A model generated the notes under the pieces. The model was not told the origin of the DNA. It searched no databases and was given only the letters and a program-made list of their open reading frames with translations. From the NCBI GenBank assembly GCA_016207095.1, contig JACQQF010000070.1:1-64000 (forward strand): a stretch of DNA of 64,000 nucleotides. Direction: 5' to 3'. Both the position numbers and the translations under genes were made by a program. Of this stretch, positions 30,265 through 38,792 are shown one piece after another. Positions within the stretch are counted from its first letter, which is position 1. The number at the start of each line of letters is the position of its first letter. This DNA is from Candidatus Methylomirabilota bacterium. Its GTDB lineage: Bacteria; Methylomirabilota; Methylomirabilia; Methylomirabilales; Methylomirabilaceae.

Positions 30265-31718
30265 TGGATCTGGTGCTGCCTCGGATCGACTGGGCTCCCC
30301 TGGCCGCGATGTTGCCGGTTGCCTTCGGCGGCCTGGCGGCATTGGTGGGAGATCTCTTTCTGCCCGCGGGACGAAAGCGATTTATTCCGGCGCTGGGTCT
30401 GGCCTCCTTGGCGCTCTCGATCCTTGTCTCCATCGGGCTATGGGGAACGGTTCGCTTCTCAGTGAACGACGCCGTGGTCCTGGATCGGTTTGCGCTCTTC
30501 TCGTACCTCGTGTTCGCGCTGGTCTCCATCCTGAGTATTCTGCTCTCGATGGACTACCTCGACGCGAGCGCGCCTGACCAGGGTGAGTATTACAGCTTGG
30601 TGCTCTTCTCCACATTGGGGATGATGCTGATGGCCGCGGGTGGCGATCTGATCGTGATCTTCCTGGGGCTGGAAATGCTCTCGTTGGCTCTCTATACGCT
30701 GTGCGGCTTCCGAAAGGCCGAGCTTCGCTCGAACGAGGCGGCCTTGAAATATCTGCTCCTGGGAGCCTTCGCCAGCAGCTTTTTCCTCTATGGGATTGCC
30801 TTGATCTACGGGGCAACCGGCACGACGGTGCTCCGGAGGATCGTGGCGTTCCTGGCCGATGGGAGGCCTCCGAGCACACTACTGCTGGTCGGAACAGGAT
30901 TGCTTCTCGTCGGATTCGGCTTCAAGGTGGCCTCCGTCCCCTTCCACATGTGGACGCCTGACGTCTACGAGGGCGCCCCGACATCGGTGACCGCGTTCAT
31001 GATCGCAGGGACCAAGGCCGCAGCCTTTGCCGCTTTGGTGCGCGTGTTCCTGATGGCATTGCCAACCCTTCAGGTGCAGTGGTCAGCGCCCATCTGGGTT
31101 CTGGCGGTGCTCACGATGACCTTGGGGAATCTGGTCGCACTGGTCCAGAACAACATCAAGCGGATGCTGGCCTACAGCTCGATCGCGCACGCCGGCTATC
31201 TATTGGTCGCCCTCGTCGCCGGGGGGTCGCCCGGCGCCACCAGCATCCTCTTCTATCTCGTCGCCTACGCCTTGATGAACCTCGGGGCCTTTGCGGTGAT
31301 CATCGCGTTGCAGGCGCGTGGCCAGGAGTTGCTCTCAGTGGCCGACTACGCCGGACTTGGGTTCCGGAGGCCGGTCCTCTCCGCCTGCATGGCCCTTTTC
31401 ATGTTCTCGCTGGCCGGGCTTCCCCCCACCGCCGGCTTCATGGGGAAGCTCTTCATCTTCAGTGCCGCCGTCGAGGGGCATTACCACGAGCTGGCGGTGA
31501 TCGGTGTCCTGAACAGCGTGGTCTCGGTCTACTTCTATCTGCGGCCGGTCGTCGTCATGTATATGAACGAGCCTGCGATCGAGCGGCCGCTGGTCCCGTC
31601 GTCGGCCGCAGCGATCTGGGCCGTGGCGTTGTCTGCGCTGGGAACCCTTCAGTTCGGCCTGTTTCCGGGGAGGTTGCTTGATCTCGCCCGCCAGTCGGTT
31701 GCCGCCCTTGGCGGATAG
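30264..31718 (+). CDS. nuoN: NADH-quinone oxidoreductase subunit N (copy 2)
   Basis: 'KVASVPFHMWTPDVYEGAPTSVTAFMI', 'NNIKRMLAYSSIAHAGYLL'. Confidence 0.95.
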   Translation: MDLVLPRIDWAPLAAMLPVAFGGLAALVGDLFLPAGRKRFIPALGLASLALSILVSIGLWGTVRFSVNDAVVLDRFALFSYLVFALVSILSILLSMDYLDASAPDQGEYYSLVLFSTLGMMLMAAGGDLIVIFLGLEMLSLALYTLCGFRKAELRSNEAALKYLLLGAFASSFFLYGIALIYGATGTTVLRRIVAFLADGRPPSTLLLVGTGLLLVGFGFKVASVPFHMWTPDVYEGAPTSVTAFMIAGTKAAAFAALVRVFLMALPTLQVQWSAPIWVLAVLTMTLGNLVALVQNNIKRMLAYSSIAHAGYLLVALVAGGSPGATSILFYLVAYALMNLGAFAVIIALQARGQELLSVADYAGLGFRRPVLSACMALFMFSLAGLPPTAGFMGKLFIFSAAVEGHYHELAVIGVLNSVVSVYFYLRPVVVMYMNEPAIERPLVPSSAAAIWAVALSALGTLQFGLFPGRLLDLARQSVAALGG

Positions 31719-31736
31719 AGGAGGTCTCCAGATCCT

Positions 31737-32387
31737 ATGAAAGCGATCAAGATTCCCGAAAAGACAGTGACCCGCCTTTCAATCTATCTGAGATGCCTGG
31801 AGGAGTTGGAGAACGACGGGGTGGTCAGCATGTCGTCCAAAGAGTTGGCGGAACGGTTCGGCTTGAATTCCGCGCAGGTCCGAAAGGACCTCGCTTACTT
31901 CGGCCAGTTCGGCGTTCGCGGTCTGGGCTACTACATCAGCGCACTCCGGAACAACCTGGAGCGGATTCTTGGCCTCAAGCAAGGCTGGGAGGTGGCGCTG
32001 GTTGGATTGGGAAACCTCGGCTCCGCACTGATCTCCTACAAAGGGTTTCAGGAGAAGGGGTTCACAATCTCCGCTGTGTTCGATCAGGATCCGGCCAAGA
32101 TCGGTCGACAGGTGGAGGGGATTCAGGTGATGGGCACCTCAAGGATCGTTCCGGTCATCCGAAAACGAAAGATCAGAATCGGGATATTGGCCGTTCCTGC
32201 CGCCAGCGCCCAGGCTGTCCTCAGCCTTCTTGTGGAGGCGGGGGTTACCGCGGTCCTGAATTTTGTCCCGGCCCAATTGACGGTCCCTGAGTCGGTCAAG
32301 CTCCAGAACGTCGATTTATCTGTCCTGCTGAAGACCCTGAGCTACCACATCACCCGAACCGGGCGGCCCTCCGCCCGAAAAACCTGA
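31737..32387 (+). CDS. rex: redox-sensing transcriptional repressor Rex
   Basis: 'ELAERFGLNSAQVRKDLAYFGQFGVRGLGYY' wHTH and 'VALVGLGNLGSALISYKGF' NAD-binding motif. Confidence 0.95.
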   Translation: MKAIKIPEKTVTRLSIYLRCLEELENDGVVSMSSKELAERFGLNSAQVRKDLAYFGQFGVRGLGYYISALRNNLERILGLKQGWEVALVGLGNLGSALISYKGFQEKGFTISAVFDQDPAKIGRQVEGIQVMGTSRIVPVIRKRKIRIGILAVPAASAQAVLSLLVEAGVTAVLNFVPAQLTVPESVKLQNVDLSVLLKTLSYHITRTGRPSARKT

Positions 32388-32463
32388 CCACCTCTCCCGG
32401 CGTATCAAAGCAGGCGACCCGCTCTTCGGGACGCCGTGTCCCCCGCGCCGCGCCCAAGCTGCC

Positions 32464-32988
32464 TTACTTCTTTTTGAGGAGCGCGTCGATGTTCCGTTTG
32501 AACTCTCCCTCGGTCATCGCCCCCTGATGCTGTCCGAATAGAGTGCCGTCTTTGTTGATCAGGAAGCTGGCCGGGGTCCCCTCCACCTTGTAACGCCTGC
32601 CGATATCCCCGTCTGCGTCCCGGCCCACGCGGTAGGGGATTCCGTACTCTTCAACGAACTTCCGTGCGTCCTGTTCGTTGTCCCATTTCACGTTCACGCC
32701 CAGCATGACCAGCCCCTTGCCCTTGTACTGCTTGTAGAGCTTTGCCAGAACGGGAGCCTCCCGTTGACAGTGGCTTCATTTCGAATGAAAGAAGTTGACC
32801 AGGATCGGTTTCCCGCGGTAGTCCTTGAGTGAGATCGACTTTCCATCCAGGAGCTGCAGCGAGAAGTCCGGCACAGTGGCCGCTTGGGCGGCCCGGAGAG
32901 TCACTGCGCAGAACAGCAGCACGAACAGCCCGGCGATCGCGATCTGTTCCCTCGGGGCCGTCGGTGGTCGTCGTAATGCCTGTTTCAT
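32464..32988 (-). CDS. thioredoxin/TlpA-like protein, probable selenoprotein with in-frame TGA at 32776-32778
   Basis: GGAGGAACAACAG-ATG start at 32988. Two track ORFs (32776..33012 and 32464..32706) are in the same frame. Read-through: ...GKPILVNFFHSK-U-SHCQREAPVLAKLYKQYKGKGLVMLGVNVKWDNEQDARKFVEEYGIPY...GTPASFLINKDG... Confidence 0.8.
32744..32774 (-). promoter_or_regulatory. SECIS-like hairpin immediately 3' of the TGA
   Basis: RNA sense TGA-A-GCCA-CTGTC-AACGGGA-GGC-TCCCGTT-C-TGGC: 7-bp perfect inner stem, 4-bp outer stem, GG in the apical loop about 18 nt after TGA. Confidence 0.7.
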
Positions 32989-33037
32989 CTGTTGTTCCTC
33001 CGAAGATATCATGGCTGATCAGGGGGCCAGGTGGGTC

Positions 33038-34483
33038 CTACTCCAGCCCGTACTCTTTCCAGCGGCGAGCAACCAAGGTTATCGTGTCGGTGTCCATGAC
33101 CTGCTCCGCGGGCCACTCCCGCGTGAAGCCTTCTTCCTTCCACTTGCGGGTCCCGTCGATCCCCATCTTTGAGCCATACTTGGGTAGGCGACTCGCGTGG
33201 TCGAGGGTTTCGACCGGGCCCAGGACAAACTCGATATCGCGCTCCGGGTCGATGTGGTTCAGGACCTTCCAGGTGACCTCCGCCAGGTCCCGGACGTTCA
33301 CATCCTTATCCACCACGACGATCACCTTCGAGAACATCGCCTGGCCAAGGCCCCAGATCGCGTGCATGATCTTGCGCGCGTGCCCGGGATACTGTTTGTC
33401 GATGCTCACGATAAAGAGATTGTGGAAGATCCCCTCGAACGGCATGTGGAAATCCACGACCTCGGGCAGTTGCTTCCTCAGGAGGGGGCGAGTCAGCCGT
33501 TCCACAGCGGCGCCCATGTGGCAATCTTCCATGGGCGGGCGGCCGACGATGATCGTCTGATAGATCGGGTCGCGTCGGTGGGTGATGGCGGTCAAGTGAA
33601 AGACGGGATAGTGATCGGGGAGAGAGTAAAAGCCGGTATGGTCGCCGAAGGGCCCCTCCAGGCGCATCTCGTCGGGCTCCACGTACCCTTCAAGGACGAT
33701 CTCGGCGTTGGCCGGGACATCGAGCTCCACCGTCTCGCAAGGCACCAGTTCCACCGGGCGCTTCCGGAGAAACCCGGCGATGAGCATCTCGTCGATCCCC
33801 TCCGGCGCCGGCATGACCGCTGACAGTGTGGTTGCCGGGTCCGGCCCCAGCGCGACGGCGACCTCCGTGCGGCGGCCAAGGCGTTGGTTTTTTCTGTAGT
33901 GTCCGGCTCCGCCGTGATGGATGTGCCAGTGCATCCCGGCAGTGCGCCCGTCAAAGATCTGCATCCGGTAAAAACCGCAGTTTCGCGTGCCGGTCTCAGG
34001 GTCTTTCGTAAAGACCAACGGGAGGGTGATGTACTTTCCCCCGTCGAGGGGCCAACACTTGATCACCGGCAGCAGGTCGAACGACGGATCTTTGGTGATC
34101 ATCACCTCCTTGCAGGGACCATCCTTGACCCGTTTGGGAAGAAACCCGGCGAAGTCCTTGAGCCGTGGAAGCATCCGGAGTTTTTCGAGGAACCCTTCAG
34201 GGGTCTTCATCTCCAGGATGCCGTCCAACTCTCTGGCCAAGTCGTCCAGCGAGGCAAGCTGCAGGGCCATACACATCCGGTCCTCTGTGCCGAAGGCGTT
34301 GATCAGAAGCGGCATCGAGGAACCCTTTACCCGCTCGAAGAGGAGCGCAGGGCCGAAGTGTTTGCTCACCCGATCGGTGATCTCGGCGATTTCGAGAACA
34401 GGATCGACTTCCACCGTGACGCGTTTCAGGGATCCTTGCCTCTCCAGGGCGGCGATGAAGGCCCGAAGGTCTTCGTAGGCCAT
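33038..34483 (-). CDS. UbiD family (de)carboxylase
   Basis: 'MAYEDLRAFIAALERQGSLKRV', 'MQIFDGRTAGMHWHIHHGGAGHYRK', 'EGPFGDHTGFYSLPDHYPVFHLTAITHRRDPIYQTIIVGRPP'. Confidence 0.92.
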   Translation of the reverse strand: MAYEDLRAFIAALERQGSLKRVTVEVDPVLEIAEITDRVSKHFGPALLFERVKGSSMPLLINAFGTEDRMCMALQLASLDDLARELDGILEMKTPEGFLEKLRMLPRLKDFAGFLPKRVKDGPCKEVMITKDPSFDLLPVIKCWPLDGGKYITLPLVFTKDPETGTRNCGFYRMQIFDGRTAGMHWHIHHGGAGHYRKNQRLGRRTEVAVALGPDPATTLSAVMPAPEGIDEMLIAGFLRKRPVELVPCETVELDVPANAEIVLEGYVEPDEMRLEGPFGDHTGFYSLPDHYPVFHLTAITHRRDPIYQTIIVGRPPMEDCHMGAAVERLTRPLLRKQLPEVVDFHMPFEGIFHNLFIVSIDKQYPGHARKIMHAIWGLGQAMFSKVIVVVDKDVNVRDLAEVTWKVLNHIDPERDIEFVLGPVETLDHASRLPKYGSKMGIDGTRKWKEEGFTREWPAEQVMDTDTITLVARRWKEYGLE

Positions 34484-34500
34484 AGCGACAATCTCCTAGC

Positions 34501-34605
34501 CAGCAATCAGCCGTCAGCAATCAGCCGTCAGCGGTCATCAAAGAAACCATCAGCCTTCAGCAACCAACTCTTAGCTGAATGCTGAGCGCTGATGGCTGAC
34601 GGCAG
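34501..34605. repeat. heptamer hairpin array (CAGCAAT/CAGCCGT family)
   Basis: cagcaat cagccgt cagcaat cagccgt cagcggt ... tgctgag cgctgat ggctgac. Confidence 0.85.
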
Positions 34606-34704
34606 TTCTCTGTCACTATAACGAAGGGGGAAAGGGTCGGCAAGGGAAAACTCGACTCAAATCCTCCCGGTCCGATACCTGGCGCAGTCCCCGGCATATT
34701 GACC

Positions 34705-34734
34705 TTGACCATAGATGACCGGCGCCCCTATACT
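34705..34734 (+). promoter_or_regulatory. putative sigma-70 promoter upstream of glnD
   Basis: TTGACC-N18-TATACT. Confidence 0.45.
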
Positions 34735-34790
34735 GACGTGACTTCGAGTACTTCCGGCCCCTGGGTGCCGGGTTGCACGTTTGGCTTCGC

Positions 34791-34880
34791 GGTTCCAGGT
34801 TCCATGTTCCGGGTTGCGAGTTCGCCAACGCGTGAAATGTTCTTCAACGTGGAACCCGGAACTTGGAACGTGGAACACTT
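34791..34880. repeat. heptamer hairpin array (GGTTCCA/CGTGGAA family) in the glnD leader
   Basis: ggttcca ggttcca tgttccg ggttgcg ... cgtggaa cccggaa cttggaa cgtggaa. Confidence 0.85.
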
Positions 34881-34896
34881 GTCAACGAGGTAACGA

Positions 34897-37683
34897 ATGG
34901 GCCCCACTCCCCGTCCCTTCATCAAGTTGCTTCGCCAACGCGTCGATGAGCCTCCTCAGGCCGGCGCGGTATCGGCGCCGTTCGAGGAGCAGCGCGGGCT
35001 GATCGGGGCTCTGCAGATTCTGCTGCAGGGCTCCCCACCGGATGAAGGTCTCGTTCCGGCTCTGAAGGGTTTCATCGCCGATGAGCAGCGGAAGATCTTT
35101 GAGATCCATCGGCAGGGTGGGAGCGGCCGGGAGGTGGTAGAGGCCATCACCGACCTTACAGACGCGGTGATCATCTCCCTGTATCGGCTTGCGGATGCGG
35201 CGTGTGATCCGGACCTCAGGCGAACCACCGAAGGGTGCGTGTTGATCGCGCTGGGGGGCTATGGCCGTCGAGAGTTGAACCCGGGTTCCGACGTCGATCT
35301 CATGTTTCTCTATCTCCGCCGCGCCGACGGCTACCTGAATGCCATTTTGCCTCCGGTGCTCAGTACGCTCTGGGATGTCGGCTTCGTCGTTGGACATAGC
35401 TCCCGCTCCATCGAGGACTGCGTCAGAATAGCCGAGTCCGACCCGACATCGCGAACCTCCATGATGGAGGCCCGTTACCTCGCCGGGCAGCAAGAGATCT
35501 ATCAAGCCTTCAGGGACAAGTTGGAGCGGTCAGTCTTCTACAAGCGGGCGAACGGCTTTGTCCAGCGGAAACTTGAAGAATCGCGTGAACGCCACCAGCG
35601 GTTCGGCGCCTCGATCTACGTGCAAGAGCCGAACATCAAGGAGGGTCCGGGTGGCCTCAGGGACCTGCATACCGCCATCTGGATCGCTCGCGTGACCCAG
35701 CGGACCGGCCCTCTGTCCGAACTGGTCCAGCGAGGGCTGCTCAGTCAGGAGGAGTCAGGACGTTGGGAGCTGGCCCTGGATTTTATGCTCCGTTTGCGCA
35801 ATGATCTCCATTACCTGTGTCGCGCCAAGAACGACGTGCTCTCCCTGTCGCTGCAAGAACAGGTGGCAGCCAACCTCGAGTTTTCAGACACCGATGGGTC
35901 CTATGCTGTAGAACAGTTCATGCAACGGTATTATCTTGCCGCGAAAGAGATCTCGCAGTTGTCAGAGCGATTGATCTCGCGCTGCACGCGAGGGAAGTCT
36001 CAGGTGGAGAGGGTGATGAATATACTGAAGGCGCGCGATATCGGCGACGATCTGACGGAGATCGATCGCCAGATCCATGTGTTGCCGAAAAAGCGAGGGT
36101 TGTTTCGGGAGGACCCTGTTCGATTGCTGAAGGTCTTCTGGTATGCACAGCAAATGGGATACCAGCTGAGCGCGGAAGTACAGGATTACATCAGGGCCGA
36201 TCTTCATCTCATTGACGAGGCGGTCAGGCGATCGAGTCGAGCGCTGGGGGTCTTTCTAGCGATTCTTCGAGAGCCGAAGGGGGTCGCTGGGTGGCTTCGC
36301 AGCATGCATGAGCTAGGGGTGCTCAGTGCCTACATCCCGGAGTTCGCCAAGCTGACCTGTCTGGTGCAATTCGACTTCTACCATAAGTACACCGTGGATG
36401 AGCACACCTTCCTCGCCATCGAGAACCTGGAGCACCTGGATGAGATCTCCGGTTTTTACGGCGAGGAGTTCCGCTCGATCGCGGCGGACGCGAAGAAGCT
36501 GGAGATCCTCCGGGTGGGGCTGTTGCTTCATGATATCGGCAAGGGCGAGGGGCGCGGCCACGTCCCAAAGGGGGTCGCCTTAGTCGATGCGATTCAGGCC
36601 AGGATCGGCCTTCCGGAAGCCGACGCCGACGACGTCCGATTCTTGGTGGCACACCACTTGGCCATGTCCCATGTCGCTCAGCGCCTGGACCTGGACGATG
36701 AGGCGATGGTCATCGACTTTGCCAAACAGGTTCAGACACTGGATCGCTTGAAGATGCTGTACCTCCTCACCTACGCTGACATCAAGGCGGTCGGACCGGA
36801 GGTATGGACCGAGTGGAAGGGCACGTTACTGTGGGAGCTCTACGTCAAGACCCATACCATCCTCACGAGAGGGATCCCGGAGGGCGAGGACGATCTCGCT
36901 CGGGCCGAACGAGTCAAGTCCCAGCTCGCGCAGGAGCTGTCGCCGGAGTTCACGGTTGAAACGGTCAAGCGGCATCTCCAGGAAGCGCCCACGCGCTATC
37001 TCCTGACGACGCCGTTGGGCAAGATCGCCTCTCACGTGCGTTTGATACAACGCGTGCAGCAGGGGGAGGAGGCGGCCAGCCAATGGGCGGCGTTCCCGTT
37101 GGCCGGATACTCCGAGTTCACCATCTGTGCCTATGGCCGCCACGGACGGCTTGCCCAGATCGTGGGGACCCTTACCGCCAACGGAATTAACATTCTCAGC
37201 GCCCAACTGTTCACGCTGACGAGCGGCATGGTGATCCGTCACTTCAGGGTGGACAACGGGAAGGGTTCTGCCATCGAGGACCCCAAGCTCTGGGAACGGC
37301 TGGTCGCCGATCTGCGGGATGTTCTGGCGGATCGGGTGAATGCCCGCGAACTGATCAAAAGCCGCAGGAAGGATGTCCTGGCTCGACCGCCACAGAAAGG
37401 CGCGTTGCCCCCGAGCAAGGTGGAGTTCGACAACCTGGTTTCGGAAGCCTACACCGTCCTGGATATCCGGACGCAGGACCGACTGGGGCTTCTGTACCTG
37501 ATCGCCAGCACCCTCTCCGAGCTCAGTGTGGATATTCGCTCCGCAAAGATTACCACCGAGGCCGAGCAGGTCGTTGACGTGTTTTACGTCACAAACAAGG
37601 ACGGGCGCAAGCTCTTGGACGAAGGGCGGAGAGAGCGGATCCGACAGGAACTGGAGCGGGCCCTCTCGGAGGGCTTCAATTAG
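34897..37683 (+). CDS. glnD: [protein-PII] uridylyltransferase
   Basis: 'ALGGYGRRELNPGSDVDLMFLY', 'KEGPGGLRDLHTAIW', HD 'LLHDIGKGEGRGH', two C-terminal ACT domains. Confidence 0.95.
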   Translation: MGPTPRPFIKLLRQRVDEPPQAGAVSAPFEEQRGLIGALQILLQGSPPDEGLVPALKGFIADEQRKIFEIHRQGGSGREVVEAITDLTDAVIISLYRLADAACDPDLRRTTEGCVLIALGGYGRRELNPGSDVDLMFLYLRRADGYLNAILPPVLSTLWDVGFVVGHSSRSIEDCVRIAESDPTSRTSMMEARYLAGQQEIYQAFRDKLERSVFYKRANGFVQRKLEESRERHQRFGASIYVQEPNIKEGPGGLRDLHTAIWIARVTQRTGPLSELVQRGLLSQEESGRWELALDFMLRLRNDLHYLCRAKNDVLSLSLQEQVAANLEFSDTDGSYAVEQFMQRYYLAAKEISQLSERLISRCTRGKSQVERVMNILKARDIGDDLTEIDRQIHVLPKKRGLFREDPVRLLKVFWYAQQMGYQLSAEVQDYIRADLHLIDEAVRRSSRALGVFLAILREPKGVAGWLRSMHELGVLSAYIPEFAKLTCLVQFDFYHKYTVDEHTFLAIENLEHLDEISGFYGEEFRSIAADAKKLEILRVGLLLHDIGKGEGRGHVPKGVALVDAIQARIGLPEADADDVRFLVAHHLAMSHVAQRLDLDDEAMVIDFAKQVQTLDRLKMLYLLTYADIKAVGPEVWTEWKGTLLWELYVKTHTILTRGIPEGEDDLARAERVKSQLAQELSPEFTVETVKRHLQEAPTRYLLTTPLGKIASHVRLIQRVQQGEEAASQWAAFPLAGYSEFTICAYGRHGRLAQIVGTLTANGINILSAQLFTLTSGMVIRHFRVDNGKGSAIEDPKLWERLVADLRDVLADRVNARELIKSRRKDVLARPPQKGALPPSKVEFDNLVSEAYTVLDIRTQDRLGLLYLIASTLSELSVDIRSAKITTEAEQVVDVFYVTNKDGRKLLDEGRRERIRQELERALSEGFN

Positions 37684-37787
37684 TGCCGTTCCAACTATTT
37701 ACCGCGAAACAGTGAGGCTTAGCCGAAAGAGATGTATATGTCGGATACCAGTGTGCCGTTAGCCGCAACAAGTTGGAACGGCATTAG
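37681..37787. repeat. palindromic-ended element, copy B
   Basis: TTAG|TGCCGTTCCAACT ... AGTTGGAACGGCA|TTAG; starts on the glnD stop codon. Confidence 0.9.
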
Positions 37788-37851
37788 CGCCGGGCCAGCA
37801 CAGTCAGTTGTTGGAAGCGCGGCGGAGGTCTGATGAGACTGAGGGGCTAGC

Positions 37852-38709
37852 GTGAGGGTCGGTGGCGGGACACGGCTGTTCGTGATCTTCGGCGATCCGG
37901 TTGAGCATAGTCTCTCGCCGGTGATGCAGAACGCCGCACTCCAGGCCGCCGGCATCGACGGCCTCTATGTCCCATGGCGGGTCAGGGCCCCAGGATTGTC
38001 GACCGCCTTGAACTCTCTTCGCTGGATGGAAAACTTCGGCGGGGCGAACGTCACGCTTCCCCACAAGGAACAGGCGGCCTCGTTGGTCGATGAACTCTCG
38101 CCGGAGGCTGCGTCGGTGGGCGCCGTGAATACCATCGTCTCCCGGGACGGGCGTCTTCTCGGAGCCAACACCGACGGGCAGGGGTTCCTTCGGTCGCTTC
38201 AGGAGGAGGGCGATTTCGTGCCGCGGGGGCGCCGGGCTGCGATTCTTGGAGCCGGCGGTGCGGCGCGCGCCGTGGTCTGGAGTCTGGTTGAAGCCGGCAT
38301 CGCGGAGCTCCTTATCCTGAATCGAACGAGCGAACGGGCCGAGTCGCTGGCTGACCTGGTCAGCCGAAGAATGGGGGTGTGGGCGCTCGGACTTGGGTTG
38401 GGCGATCCGCGAACTCCGGGGCAGCTTGCAACGTGTGCGCTTCTGGTCAATGCGACACCCGTCGGACTTCACCCTTCGGATCCCTCTCCGATCGAGCCGG
38501 CGCTCTTAGGGCCGCAGTGTCTGGTGCACGACCTGATCTACCGTCCTCGAGAGACAGCGTTACTCAGGGAGGCAAAGAGGCGAGGGTGTAAAGTCTTGGG
38601 TGGATTGGGAATGCTCCTGTATCAGGGGGCGCTGGCCTTCGAGCTCTGGACGGGGCGAAAGCCTCCGGAGCAGGCCATGAGGACGGCCCTCCTCCAAGCG
38701 CTCGCTTGA
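37852..38709 (+). CDS. aroE: shikimate dehydrogenase
   Basis: 'FGDPVEHSLSPVMQNAALQAAG', 'GGANVTLPHKEQA', 'GAVNTIV', 'GAGGAARAVVWSL'. Confidence 0.95.
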   Translation: MRVGGGTRLFVIFGDPVEHSLSPVMQNAALQAAGIDGLYVPWRVRAPGLSTALNSLRWMENFGGANVTLPHKEQAASLVDELSPEAASVGAVNTIVSRDGRLLGANTDGQGFLRSLQEEGDFVPRGRRAAILGAGGAARAVVWSLVEAGIAELLILNRTSERAESLADLVSRRMGVWALGLGLGDPRTPGQLATCALLVNATPVGLHPSDPSPIEPALLGPQCLVHDLIYRPRETALLREAKRRGCKVLGGLGMLLYQGALAFELWTGRKPPEQAMRTALLQALA

Positions 38710-38792
38710 CTTTTCCGAGATGGAGATAGATAATGCTCGGCAGCAAACGACTGACTTACCCAATGTGAGCCAGGAGAAGAGAGGGTACGCGC

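Noticed and set aside
32464-33012. Thioredoxin-like gene as an ordinary nonsense pseudogene
   Set aside because: Not excluded, but disfavoured: the only stop is exactly at the catalytic Cys position, the rest of the frame is intact, and a SECIS-like hairpin follows.
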